Assembly: GCA_015233565.1 (NCBI GenBank)
Contig: JADFXM010000001.1
Span: forward strand, 1 to 64,000
Reading direction: 5' to 3'
Length of the DNA: 64,000 nucleotides
Source: Candidatus Rifleibacteriota bacterium
GTDB taxonomy: Bacteria; Muiribacteriota; Ozemobacteria; Ozemobacterales; Ozemobacteraceae
The notes below the pieces were generated by a model. It saw nothing but the letters and a program-made list of their open reading frames with translations. It searched no databases and was not told where the DNA came from. This document shows positions 28,028 to 38,008 of the stretch, piece after piece. Within the stretch, counting starts at the first letter, position 1. Each line of letters opens with the position of its first letter. The position numbers and the translations under genes are program-made.

Positions 28028-29452
28028 TTAATAGACTTTGTGCAATTTGATCATGTTTGTGTTTCCCTTAACTCCGAGCGGGACACCTGCAACAATCATA
28101 ATTATATCCCCTGAAGAAAAAAACTTCCCGCCTTTCAAAACAGTTTCGGCATACCCAATCATCGCATCAGTGTTTCTTAGATCTGGAACGAGAATTGATT
28201 CCACTCCCCAACTAAGCGCAAGGCGACGACATGTTGATTCGACCGGAGTCATCGCAATAATCGAAACCGGCGGATGGTATTTTGAAATATTTCGGGCAGT
28301 ATTGCCACTATGGGTAAAAGTTACAATGGCCTTTGCTTTAGCATCAACCGCAGCTTCGCAAGCTGAATGGGCAATGATATCTTCGATCTCATGCTTCACT
28401 TCAGGCATCATGTCTCCGTAGGCTGGCTTTTCAAGCAACATTTTTTCAGCTTCACAAGCAATTGCAGACATGACCTTTACAGCTTCAACTGGATTTTCTC
28501 CGCTGGCGGTTTCTCCGGAAAGCATTACAGCATCAGAACCGTCAAGAATTGCATTGAAAACATCAGTGGTTTCAGCTCGAGTGGGTCTCGAATTCTGAAT
28601 CATCGATTCGAGCATTTGAGTAGCAGTAATTGCCACAATGCCTCTTCTGGAGCATCTGTTCAAAATCGACTTTTGAATTGTCGGCACCTGCTCAATAGGG
28701 ACTTCCACACCCAGATCACCACGGGCTATCATTATCCCGCCGGTTACACTCAAAATATTCTCCAGATCAGCAATAGCCTCAGGTTTTTCAATTTTAGCAA
28801 TTATTCTTGGACTGGCTTTCCCTATAAGACTCTTTAAGGTCTTAATATCTTCAGCTTTCCGAACAAAAGAAAGTGCAACGAAATCTAAATCTTCTTTTAT
28901 AATAAACTCAAGATCTTTTTTATCTTTGACAGTAATTGTTTCAATGGAAAGATTTATTCCAGGCATATTCATGCCCTTTTTGTCCTTAAGTACACCACCT
29001 TGAAGGATTTCGAAATCAACTGAATCGGTGTTTTTTTCAATTGCACGCAAGCTGATATTCCCATCATCAAGTAAAACAACATCGCCCTTTTTAAGATCTT
29101 TCACCAAATGAGGATAAGTTGATCCTACTGTGGTATTGTCTCCAGGAAGGTCCGGATTTTCGGAAATAGTAAATTTATTTCCTTTTTTTAATTCAACTTG
29201 ACCTCCTGGAAATTTTCCTACTCGGATTTTGGGACCACATAGATCCCCGAGGATTCCAATATTGGCTCCAAGTGCTCGCGAAATCTCTCTGATCAAAACA
29301 ATTAGAGCTTTATGGCTTTCATGGGTTCCATGTGAAAAATTCAGCCTGAAAACGTTACAACCATTTTTTATCAATTCAGTAATTACTTCTTTTGAACTGG
29401 ATGATGGTCCTAGGGTGGCTATTATTTTCGTTCTTTTATTCATATTCCTCAC
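28028..29452 (-). CDS. pyk: Pyruvate kinase
   Basis: TKIIATLGPSS, FRLNFSHG, MIARGDLGVEVP, ITATQMLESMIQNSRPTRAE. Confidence 0.98.
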   Translation of the reverse strand: MRNMNKRTKIIATLGPSSSSKEVITELIKNGCNVFRLNFSHGTHESHKALIVLIREISRALGANIGILGDLCGPKIRVGKFPGGQVELKKGNKFTISENPDLPGDNTTVGSTYPHLVKDLKKGDVVLLDDGNISLRAIEKNTDSVDFEILQGGVLKDKKGMNMPGINLSIETITVKDKKDLEFIIKEDLDFVALSFVRKAEDIKTLKSLIGKASPRIIAKIEKPEAIADLENILSVTGGIMIARGDLGVEVPIEQVPTIQKSILNRCSRRGIVAITATQMLESMIQNSRPTRAETTDVFNAILDGSDAVMLSGETASGENPVEAVKVMSAIACEAEKMLLEKPAYGDMMPEVKHEIEDIIAHSACEAAVDAKAKAIVTFTHSGNTARNISKYHPPVSIIAMTPVESTCRRLALSWGVESILVPDLRNTDAMIGYAETVLKGGKFFSSGDIIMIVAGVPLGVKGNTNMIKLHKVY

Positions 29453-29499
29453 GTTTCCATTTCGAAAAGATCTCGATAAGTAAAATTATAGATACTGTT

Positions 29500-29521
29500 T
29501 GGCAATTAGCTAAAATTGCCA
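29500..29521. promoter_or_regulatory. Perfect palindrome in the pyk / TPR-lipoprotein divergent intergenic region; possible operator
   Basis: TGGCAATT-AGCTAA-AATTGCCA, 8-bp perfect arms, 48 bp upstream of the pyk start. Confidence 0.5.
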
Positions 29522-29703
29522 TCACTCTCAACATTCTGAGTATGAGAAGACACAATAAATGTTACTCAATTTATTTATACAAGTAAATCAAAATTGTTAG
29601 TTTTAGCTTTTTTAAATTAAACCCCGAAATTTCTCTATAATGAGAGCATCTATTTGTCGATAATTCTAAGGAATAGAATAGATTATATCCGGAGGCAATA
29701 CGA

Positions 29704-31296
29704 ATGAAAAAGCTTTATTTTTCACTTTTCATTTCATTCTGCTTTGCCTTTTCCTGTCAGGCCCTTACCCTTGATAACCTCCCCGAATATCAGGATGCGG
29801 GAATGCGATGTTATGTCAAGGGAACTCAAAAACTTCAGGAACAGGACTATGTAGGAGCAATGGAAGAGCTAAGAAAGGCTGTAAAAACCAGACCAGACAT
29901 GGCTGAAGCCTTTCACAACCTTGGCTACGCATTGGAAAAGACTGGACAAATTCGTGAGGCAGTCTCGGCCTATGAGCGTGCAGTAGCTTTAAAACCAAGT
30001 TACGCTTCAGCAATGAATAACCTGGGTTATCTTCTTGCTACAATGGAAAACGATATTCCCAGAGCAATCCAACTTTGTTCCAGAGCAGTGGAAATAGACC
30101 CCGCTTCAGCTAATTTCCGTGATTCGCTTGGTTGGGCCTGTTACAAAGCAGGAAAAGCAGAAGAAGCCGAGCTTCATTTTCGAACAGCTATCAAGCTGGA
30201 TCCTTCTTTCGCAAAAGCGTATTTTAATCTGGGAATTTGCCAATTCAACAGGAAAAATTTTGAAGACGCAGCTCATACTTTTTCAACCGTAGTACAACTC
30301 AATTCGAACTTTATTAAAGCTTACATTCCTCTTGGAGCATGCTACGAAGCTATGAAACAGAGTAATCGTGCCCTATACGTATATCAGCAGGCACTTTCCC
30401 GAGCTCCAGAGGGCTCGCAGGTGAAAAATTTCCTCCAAAAACAAATCAAAAAACTCAATTCGAGCCAGAAATCATTTTATTTTTCCAATGCCAAACAAAT
30501 TCAATCAAGTTCCAAGCTTGCAGACTTTGTTGCAAGAAAAGGGAAAAGTGGAAATATGACTGCTAGTTTCATGGCTCAAAAAAGCATCGACCCCTTGGAA
30601 TCTTCAGGGTCATTCACTCCTGCCAGCATTGAATCAGCAAATTTAAGCCATGCAAGTTTCGAGGTTCCCGATGCACCAGCATTTTCCGGAAAAATTTCCT
30701 CAGTCAGAACCTCTCATTCCACTAACGAAAATGAGTTGAGTTTTTCCCAGGAACGCGAGCTTGAAAAGCGCTATGCCTTGTGCAATTCATATATTGAAAA
30801 GGGCTTGATCCAGGATGCAGTAAACGATCTGGAAAAAATTGTTACTGTCGGAAGAGATTCAGGGACCGCACGACAAGCCAAAAACCTCCTATTAAAAGCC
30901 CGAAAAATGCTTGATGAAAGAAGTAGAGAAAATGCAGAAACACATTTATCAATGGGAAAAGACTTCATCAGAGCTGGAAAATATGACATGGCCGAAGCGG
31001 AAATTTCCAAGGCAATCAGCATAAAACCTGAGTATGCTGAAGCCCACAAAGACCTTGCCGTTCTACAGTACAATCTCGGAAGATTGAAAGAAGCTTATGA
31101 GGAAAGCAAACGAGCAATAGCTCTAGATAAGACTCTTAAAGAGGCATATGTGGTTCTGGCTTCATTGTATTCTAAAAAGGGAAGAAAAGATGACGCCTTG
31201 AGAATGCTCCGAAAAGTAAAAGAAATCGGCGGTGAAAGAAATGCAGTCGACGATTTGGCAGATCGGATGATTTCTTCAATCTCTTCAGAGTCTTAA
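29704..31296 (+). CDS. Exported TPR-repeat protein
   Basis: Signal peptide MKKLYFSLFISFCFAFSCQA; N- and C-terminal TPR blocks with a Ser-rich linker. Confidence 0.9.
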   Translation: MKKLYFSLFISFCFAFSCQALTLDNLPEYQDAGMRCYVKGTQKLQEQDYVGAMEELRKAVKTRPDMAEAFHNLGYALEKTGQIREAVSAYERAVALKPSYASAMNNLGYLLATMENDIPRAIQLCSRAVEIDPASANFRDSLGWACYKAGKAEEAELHFRTAIKLDPSFAKAYFNLGICQFNRKNFEDAAHTFSTVVQLNSNFIKAYIPLGACYEAMKQSNRALYVYQQALSRAPEGSQVKNFLQKQIKKLNSSQKSFYFSNAKQIQSSSKLADFVARKGKSGNMTASFMAQKSIDPLESSGSFTPASIESANLSHASFEVPDAPAFSGKISSVRTSHSTNENELSFSQERELEKRYALCNSYIEKGLIQDAVNDLEKIVTVGRDSGTARQAKNLLLKARKMLDERSRENAETHLSMGKDFIRAGKYDMAEAEISKAISIKPEYAEAHKDLAVLQYNLGRLKEAYEESKRAIALDKTLKEAYVVLASLYSKKGRKDDALRMLRKVKEIGGERNAVDDLADRMISSISSES

Positions 31297-31298
31297 AT

Positions 31299-32003
31299 AT
31301 GCGCCTTGAAAAAATTGAAAATATTACAATTGGATTTTCGGAAAGAAAAGATGGTGACCTGAGTTTTTGGAAAATGACGGATGATGTATTTCGAAAAACA
31401 TGGCAAAAAATTTGTAAAGAAAACCATCTCGATATCCCAGAACCATGCTTTTTAAAACAAGTTCATGAAAATTCAATAATTTCCGTAACTAATCCAGCGT
31501 TATCCGGATTACTGGGGGAAGCAGACGCACTACTATCCTCTTGCAACAAAATAACTCTTGGGATTTTTACCGCCGACTGCCTCCCAGTAATCATATTTGG
31601 TGAAAAAAGCATTTGTGCTATTCATGCTGGTTGGAAGAGCACCCGAATGAATATTACCGGATACTCAATAGCAAAAATGGCTGAAATAGAAGGTTCTTCT
31701 CCATCTAATTTAAAGCTTTTCATGGGGCCATGCATCGGTTCGTGCTGTCTTGAGATGGGAGATGAAATTCCAATCTTTTTTGATGAATCTGATCGCTCTT
31801 TCCGGGGAGCTTTCTCTCATGGTCGTAAATGGCATCTGGATTTGCGCGGGTTAAACTGCATGCAAGCTATCAGCAGAGGAATCAAACCGTCCAATATCTC
31901 TCACCACAATGACTGCACCAAGTGCAAAGTCAATTCATTTTTTTCTTTTAGAGGTGATGAAGGGCGCTCAGGTTCAATGTTTTCTTTTATATCCAGAAAC
32001 TAG
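31299..32003 (+). CDS. pgeF: YfiH/PgeF family multicopper-oxidase-like (laccase domain) protein
   Basis: GEADALLSSCNKITLGIFTADCLPVIIFGEKSICAIHAGWKST, FMGPCIGSCCLEMGDE. Confidence 0.92.
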   Translation: MRLEKIENITIGFSERKDGDLSFWKMTDDVFRKTWQKICKENHLDIPEPCFLKQVHENSIISVTNPALSGLLGEADALLSSCNKITLGIFTADCLPVIIFGEKSICAIHAGWKSTRMNITGYSIAKMAEIEGSSPSNLKLFMGPCIGSCCLEMGDEIPIFFDESDRSFRGAFSHGRKWHLDLRGLNCMQAISRGIKPSNISHHNDCTKCKVNSFFSFRGDEGRSGSMFSFISRN

Positions 32004-32047
32004 CGACTTCGAAAAAGCAAATTTGGCTGTGAAATTTTTTTTATGGA

Positions 32048-32812
32048 GTGAATAAAGTGATTAAGCTTGGTGTAAACATTGATCATGTAGCGACATTGAG
32101 ACAGGCCCGAAAAGGCCGGGAACCTGATCCGGTACACGCCGCCGCAATTGCTGAACTAGCTGGAGCGGACGGAATCACGGTGCATTTGAGGGAAGATCGC
32201 CGCCATATCCAAGACCGGGATTTACTAATTTTGCGAGAGAGTGTCAGAACAAGACTCAATCTTGAGATGGCAATCGAAGAAGGTGTTTCACGTATTGCTG
32301 AAGAAATTAAACCAGATATGGCAACACTCGTCCCCGAAAAAAGAGAGGAAGTTACTACCGAAGGTGGCTTAGACGTAATTTCCAATAAAGAAAGAATAAA
32401 GGAAGTAATTGGACGCTTAAAAAAGAGGGGAATTTTGGTTAGCCTCTTCATCGATCCAGAGAGAAAACAAGTTGAAAAATCTGCGAATTTGAAGGCGGAT
32501 TTTATTGAATTTCACACCGGGTGTTTTGCAAACGCTGTCGCTGCTCAACACGAAGAAGAATTAACAAGACTTCACGAAATGGCAGAATTGGCTGTAAAAC
32601 TAGGGTTACGGGTAAATGCAGGCCACGGCTTGAATTATTGGAATGTTGCCGAATTAGTCACAATGGCTGGTTTGGAAGAATTCAATATCGGACATTCGAT
32701 TATTTCTCGCGCGGTCCTGGTCGGCCTTGATAAATCAGTTAAAGAGATGAAAGCAGCTATCAGAGAGGGTGAAATCCTTCTTATTCAAAGAAATAAACTT
32801 TACGAAAAGTAA
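32048..32812 (+). CDS. pdxJ: Pyridoxine 5'-phosphate synthase
   Basis: [53 protein letters not shown]. Confidence 0.98.
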   Translation: MNKVIKLGVNIDHVATLRQARKGREPDPVHAAAIAELAGADGITVHLREDRRHIQDRDLLILRESVRTRLNLEMAIEEGVSRIAEEIKPDMATLVPEKREEVTTEGGLDVISNKERIKEVIGRLKKRGILVSLFIDPERKQVEKSANLKADFIEFHTGCFANAVAAQHEEELTRLHEMAELAVKLGLRVNAGHGLNYWNVAELVTMAGLEEFNIGHSIISRAVLVGLDKSVKEMKAAIREGEILLIQRNKLYEK

Positions 32813-32870
32813 ATTTTAGCCGATAGGGGATGGAAGTTATTTTATCGGCAAGTCCTTTAAGGAGAGTCGT

Positions 32871-34829
32871 ATGTTCAAAATTACGGCACAGGCAATGTAT
32901 CGAAGAACTTTGATGGCTGGAATTACAATATTAATGCTGATTTCAATTTTCGGCTGTACAACTGGGGTAAAAAAGGATCCAGGCTTGATTGATTTTGAAG
33001 CTCCCAATATTCCTACAAATATTGTCGGGCTCGGGAAAGAGAAGGCCGTTGAGATAACATGGAGTTCAAATACGGAAGCTGATCTTGTTGGATACAAAAT
33101 CTACCGATCCAACAACTCGGGAGGACCTTTCACTCTTATCACAACCATTGGTAAAATGCCCGCTCCTATTTATCTTGACAACGATAATCAGAATGGCCTT
33201 GTAAATGACCAATACTATTACTATAAAATCTCAGCCTTTGATACTCAAGGTAAGGAATCCGACTTATCCAGAACAAATGCAGTTCAGGCTCGTGCTGGTC
33301 TTCCTTTTGACCAACGACCACCCAGAGTCGTGAATATTAAAGCCAGAGCTTCAATGGATTCAGTCTATGTAGCTTGGGACAAAGTTACCGGATATAAAAT
33401 CAAAGGTTACAATATCTATAGAGGATTAAGTACATCAGCAGGTGGAGTTGCTTGGATAGCAGCTGTACCTCAAGATCTTCCAGGATTTATTGACACATCT
33501 GTAAGTAAGACTTCTGCTTCCCAATACACATATGTCATTCGGTCTTACAACGATCAATACACAGAAAGCGAAAATTCTGATCCCGTCCAGGTAGTGCTTA
33601 GATCTGGGGATGATACTATTCCAACCATGCCTTATGATGTCACCGTATCAAATGATATTGACCCAATAATTTCCTGGCACAAGCCAATCGTTAACGAAGA
33701 TGGGTCAAGTATTTTCGATGGATTAAATCCTACACTGGATTTAGATGCCTATCTGATTTATCGAGCGAATACAACAGACCGTCTCTTTTCCCTTATAGGA
33801 ATCATTGAAGACAACGGAACTGCCAATCTCACGCAAACCTTCAAGGATATTAACGGAACTCCATATAATTTGTATGGAGTCAGAGCGATCGATCACAACG
33901 GAATGCTCAGCAAGATGAGTTCAATCACTACTCAATCGTCAGATTCCGATATTCCAGCTATCCCAACAGGTGTTTCAGCTTGGTCATCAACTTCTACTGA
34001 AGCGGGAATAAAACTTGCCTGGGATGCTGCCAAAAATGCAACAAGTTATAACATCTACTTTTCAACTGTTGCCGACGGTGGATACACAAAACTAATAGAC
34101 GCTCAACCCCAGTGGACTCTAACCTCTCCCTATGTAATCACTACATATCCAAGCAATTTTGGACAAATTCCAGAAAAAAAGAGCCAAAAACTTGAATTTG
34201 GAATTCCATATTTCTTTAAAATTTCATCAGTTAGTTCTTCTGGAAAGGAAAGTGATTTGAGCCCATATGTTAAATCTTATCCAGGCGGTTTATGGGTAGG
34301 AATCCTGGAAGGGGAAAATTCCAATTGGGGGTTCAACAATAGAAGCGCCATCACAGGATCTGTCGCAGGAGCCTACTTGTTTTTCTCCAGTAAGGATTAC
34401 CCAAATGTGAATTATTACTCCGGAGCAGGATGGGCTCTACTTATAGCCGACACTCTGGGGCCATCCGGAACAGGGGATTCTTATGAATTTGGATTTGGCA
34501 ACTCTTCATCTCTGTATTTCAAAGTGCCATCCCCAACATCAGGTCAATATCGATACAATGTTTATGCTTATTACTATCCCCATACTTCCGGTGGAAACTG
34601 GCGGGTCAGGGTTTCGGAAGAGGGCTTGATACTAACTGCAACACTTTTGGAAAAAGATTTGAATTGCTATGGACAAATTAATCGCGGAAGAACCCAGGTA
34701 GCACTGGGGCAAATACTTGTAAATTCAGGGGTTGTAGGAGTTGATGTTGAAATCACGGCAGTAAATGCAGGTGCAGGCGGTGGAGCAAATCTTTTCCTGG
34801 ACTCCCTCGTTTTCGTAAGAGCTCCATAA
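32871..34829 (+). CDS. FN3-domain lipoprotein
   Basis: Lipobox ISIFGC; repeated FN3 modules (AVEITWSSNTEADLVGYKIYRSN; SVYVAWDKVTGYKIKGYNIYRG). Confidence 0.85.
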   Translation: MFKITAQAMYRRTLMAGITILMLISIFGCTTGVKKDPGLIDFEAPNIPTNIVGLGKEKAVEITWSSNTEADLVGYKIYRSNNSGGPFTLITTIGKMPAPIYLDNDNQNGLVNDQYYYYKISAFDTQGKESDLSRTNAVQARAGLPFDQRPPRVVNIKARASMDSVYVAWDKVTGYKIKGYNIYRGLSTSAGGVAWIAAVPQDLPGFIDTSVSKTSASQYTYVIRSYNDQYTESENSDPVQVVLRSGDDTIPTMPYDVTVSNDIDPIISWHKPIVNEDGSSIFDGLNPTLDLDAYLIYRANTTDRLFSLIGIIEDNGTANLTQTFKDINGTPYNLYGVRAIDHNGMLSKMSSITTQSSDSDIPAIPTGVSAWSSTSTEAGIKLAWDAAKNATSYNIYFSTVADGGYTKLIDAQPQWTLTSPYVITTYPSNFGQIPEKKSQKLEFGIPYFFKISSVSSSGKESDLSPYVKSYPGGLWVGILEGENSNWGFNNRSAITGSVAGAYLFFSSKDYPNVNYYSGAGWALLIADTLGPSGTGDSYEFGFGNSSSLYFKVPSPTSGQYRYNVYAYYYPHTSGGNWRVRVSEEGLILTATLLEKDLNCYGQINRGRTQVALGQILVNSGVVGVDVEITAVNAGAGGGANLFLDSLVFVRAP

Positions 34830-34864
34830 GAAAAAATTTTTCGAAATATTGGCGCTAAACCTAC

Positions 34865-34907
34865 CGAAGCAATCTCTCTTTGAATTAACAAAAGCGAGAT
34901 TGCTTCG
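34865..34907. repeat. 12-bp inverted repeat between convergent genes
   Basis: CGAAGCAATCTC ... GAGATTGCTTCG perfect arms; no clear T tract. Confidence 0.6.
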
Positions 34908-34957
34908 CTGGCAGTTGGGAAAAAATCAAACGCAACATTTAAGAAAACATAAGTATT

Positions 34958-36037
34958 TCACATTTTAACGGAATGATAAAATCCTGCAAATGCAACAAAG
35001 GGATTGGTTTTCTTTATTTGGTTGATTATGTTGGAAATATTGCCTTTCTTTAATACATTTTCAAAATCTATCCAGAAAATCTTGTTAAACGGCTTATCGA
35101 AAAAATGAAATGAATAAATTTCGCTAAGCAAAAAATCAGAAGATTTCAGGATTTCGCAAACATTCAAAATATCCGAAGAAGAGGAATTCGAAGCTACAAG
35201 AAGGGTTCCTTTTGAAGAATCCATCTCGTATTCACTTTTTTTATCCCAGTTAGAAATGGTCAAAAACCTCAATGCAAACTTATCGCTTGGAATAATTTCC
35301 GATTGCAGGCAATTGAGATCCTGATCCTGGGCAATCTGTTGTGGTAATATGGCAGCTATTGGCCTGCTTTCAAGCAAGTTTTCAAAAGCCTCTTCCTCGT
35401 AGTTACAAAGCGTAATTTTTACAGGGATATTCAACGAGTTCGCCCATTCCCTAAGCATTTGAAAAAATTCACGAGGAATTAAAATTTCCGAAACATCAAA
35501 AAAACTTTTACAACTTTTACTCACCAGTGCAAATTTTGGAATTTGAAGGCTTTCAGAAACTATTCTGATTTTTCCAGAAATGAAATCTTCCAAAAGTAGT
35601 GAAAAATCAGGATTTCTTATATCGAAAGCTATGAAGGCACTTGGAGCAGATTTTTCATCAAGGGTGCTTAGCACTTGCCTCCATTGCCATTTGAAAGTCA
35701 TGGGAATAGGCTTTCCATATTGAATTCGCGCGGCATTATGGCTTAACCCAAATTTTTCTCCGTAGATCACTAGTTTCTCGTCCACTCCAAGCTTTCTGCA
35801 CGCAGAAACAATTTCAAGAAAAATATTTCTCAAATCTTCTTTGGTAACTCTTTTTGATTGGAATTTGGAAATAAAATCAATTATCTGAGTTTCACGCTTG
35901 GGCGAAAATGTTGGAAGGCCAATTTCAAGCTTTTCTTTAAAAATTTTTTCTGCTATCTCAGCTCTTGAGTCGATTAAATTTATTATTGCTTCATCAATTT
36001 TATCAATTTCACCTCGTAAATTCTCCATATCACTCAT
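34958..36037 (-). CDS. Chorismate mutase (AroQ-type) domain fused to a divergent prephenate-dehydratase/ACT-like region
   Basis: MENLRGEIDKIDEAIINLIDSRAEIAEKIFKEK (AroQ); remainder PheA-like in layout but motif-poor. Confidence 0.7.
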   Translation of the reverse strand: MSDMENLRGEIDKIDEAIINLIDSRAEIAEKIFKEKLEIGLPTFSPKRETQIIDFISKFQSKRVTKEDLRNIFLEIVSACRKLGVDEKLVIYGEKFGLSHNAARIQYGKPIPMTFKWQWRQVLSTLDEKSAPSAFIAFDIRNPDFSLLLEDFISGKIRIVSESLQIPKFALVSKSCKSFFDVSEILIPREFFQMLREWANSLNIPVKITLCNYEEEAFENLLESRPIAAILPQQIAQDQDLNCLQSEIIPSDKFALRFLTISNWDKKSEYEMDSSKGTLLVASNSSSSDILNVCEILKSSDFLLSEIYSFHFFDKPFNKIFWIDFENVLKKGNISNIINQIKKTNPFVAFAGFYHSVKM

Positions 36038-36759
36038 TAATTCTCTCCTTGTAATTGCTTTTGCGTTGCATTCCTAGGATATAGCTTACACGAAGGGTCG
36101 TCCTCACGACAAAAAGGGCTCTTATAAGTACATGGCGAACCTGCATAGCGGAAAACCCGTGGAGCAACCGAACGGCATAAATTCAACATTTCGATAGCAA
36201 GTTTTCTAATTTCCCATTGAGCTTTCAAGCAAAGTCTCTGCTCAAAAAAATTAAAAAGAGTGCGAGCATTCATGGTAAACACAATTTTCGTTTCAATAGC
36301 ATTCGGAAATACGTACCTTGCATCTTCACCTCTAACATTCAGCTCACGAAGCTTTTTATAAGCGGCAAGGGTCTTTTCCATTAAGTCCTTGTATACTTTT
36401 AAAGCTTCAGCATCTTTAACTATTTCTGGAGGAACAATGCATGGGAGTTCTTCGAGTTTAGAATACTCCACATATCGCTGGCTTTCCTGAGAATAGGAAG
36501 CAATTCGATGTCTGACAAGTTGATGGGACAAAGCCCGGGAAATTCCGCCGACAGAGAAAGTAAACTGGGCATGTTCAAAAGGAGAAAGGTGATTTCTTCT
36601 TCGCAAGAGTTGAATTAAACGGTCTATTTCTTCTTCTGTTAATCGCTCATTGATTGCAAACGCCGGCAATGAAGAATAACATCTTCTTGCGGCAAGGGCA
36701 ACAATCCTGTCTGGATCCGGAGTGGATCTCAGAAGCACTACGTCTAGTTGTTTTTCCAT
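36037..36759 (-). CDS. thyX: FAD-dependent thymidylate synthase
   Basis: ThyX signature RHRIASYSQESQRYV; HLSPFEHAQFTF; 1-nt overlap with the downstream gene. Confidence 0.97.
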   Translation of the reverse strand: MEKQLDVVLLRSTPDPDRIVALAARRCYSSLPAFAINERLTEEEIDRLIQLLRRRNHLSPFEHAQFTFSVGGISRALSHQLVRHRIASYSQESQRYVEYSKLEELPCIVPPEIVKDAEALKVYKDLMEKTLAAYKKLRELNVRGEDARYVFPNAIETKIVFTMNARTLFNFFEQRLCLKAQWEIRKLAIEMLNLCRSVAPRVFRYAGSPCTYKSPFCREDDPSCKLYPRNATQKQLQGEN

Positions 36760-36770
36760 ATATTAAAATA

Positions 36771-36796
36771 TCCCGAGGGACCCCCCCCGGGATGCT
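36771..36796 (-). terminator. Possible terminator hairpin downstream of rpmE
   Basis: ATCCCG..CGGGAT arms around a C8 run, followed on the minus strand by ATTTTAATA. Confidence 0.4.
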
Positions 36797-36976
36797 GATT
36801 AATCAATATGACTGCAGGGGTGATAAAGAATTTCCACTTAAATGGAAAAACCGTTATTGTCTCCCCACTGAAAAGATTGTTTTGACAAAAAACACCCCAT
36901 TGCAGTGCCAACAAATAAGCACTTGCACTTTTCAAAAAACAACCCTTCAAAACATTCATTCACTACAAATGTAGTT

Positions 36977-37288
36977 CTAATTAGTAGGTGTAGTAGAAGG
37001 AACCTCGACTGGTGTTTTGACTACAGCTGATTTTGTGGTCTTCGCAGCAGTTTTGCTCTTTTTTGCAGCGTTTTCCTCCGCAAGTTGTTTCGTTTTGTCA
37101 ATTTTTGCCTGGAAGCGTTCCACTCTTCCGGTGGTGTCAACAAATCTTTGGGTGCCTGTAAAAAAAGGATGACAATTTGAACAAACTTCAACCTTCAATT
37201 CTTTGGAGGTCGAACAAGTCTCAAAAGAATTTCCACAAGCGCACGTAACGTTAATTTTGTGAAAATCGGGATGAATTTTGGGTTTCAT
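36977..37288 (-). CDS. rpmE: 50S ribosomal protein L31 with Lys/Ala/Thr-rich C-terminal extension
   Basis: [59 protein letters not shown]. Confidence 0.97.
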   Translation of the reverse strand: MKPKIHPDFHKINVTCACGNSFETCSTSKELKVEVCSNCHPFFTGTQRFVDTTGRVERFQAKIDKTKQLAEENAAKKSKTAAKTTKSAVVKTPVEVPSTTPTN

Positions 37289-37318
37289 ATATAACTCCTT
37301 CTCCCCATATTTCGGGGG

Positions 37319-37690
37319 TTAAAAATGTTTCGATGCTTCTTCAAGGCTATCGTAAGTCTGAATAATATGTTGAAGTTGAATCAACTTAAAAATTCCATAG
37401 ATATAGGCATTGAGATTTATTAACATCAAATCTCCACCTGCATCTCTCAATTTTTTCAAAGTTCCGATAAAAAATCCTAAACCGGAAGAATCAATATAGT
37501 TCATCTTTTCCAGGTCCAGAACAATTTTTACCTTTTTGTTGTTTACAAGCTCATTTATTCTTTCTTTTGCTTGTGGTAATGTCCACATGTCTAGATCCCC
37601 AATCAGGGAAAGCACGGTATACCCCTTTTGAGCTTCGCTCAGCTCAAAGGAAAGTTTCTCTTTTTCCGCCGTGGTCTTTCGATCGGTCAT
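37319..37690 (-). CDS. STAS-domain anti-sigma factor antagonist-like protein
   Basis: LSLIGDLDMWTLPQAKERINELVNNKKVKIVLDLEKMNYIDSSGLGFFIGTLKKLRDAGGDL. Confidence 0.92.
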   Translation of the reverse strand: MTDRKTTAEKEKLSFELSEAQKGYTVLSLIGDLDMWTLPQAKERINELVNNKKVKIVLDLEKMNYIDSSGLGFFIGTLKKLRDAGGDLMLINLNAYIYGIFKLIQLQHIIQTYDSLEEASKHF

Positions 37691-37713
37691 TTTTTCCTCC
37701 AGTTGTAAATTTT

Positions 37714-37986
37714 CTAGTGACGAGGCTTTTGCCTCACTTTTTCAAGTGCTTTTAACAAAGCGACTGTTACATCTGCCCTATACTGTGAACTCTCTAATTC
37801 AAGGTTCGCAGCTATTTCTCCAAATTTAGTCACTACATATCGAGAAGGGAGAGCATTTAAAGCCAACGCGATAACATCCAGCAAACACCTTTCACAAGTG
37901 CAAATATCAGCCTCACGAGCTTTAAGAACCTCCAACTCGTTTCTAACAAATACTTCCATTCGGTTGTTAAGAAAAACCTCGGTCAT
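37714..37986 (-). CDS. ComFB-family protein
   Basis: CTCERCLLDVIALALNALPSRYVVTKFGE matches the late-competence ComFB domain layout. Confidence 0.8.
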   Translation of the reverse strand: MTEVFLNNRMEVFVRNELEVLKAREADICTCERCLLDVIALALNALPSRYVVTKFGEIAANLELESSQYRADVTVALLKALEKVRQKPRH

Positions 37987-38008
37987 CGATTTTTCCTGAC
38001 TATCTATT

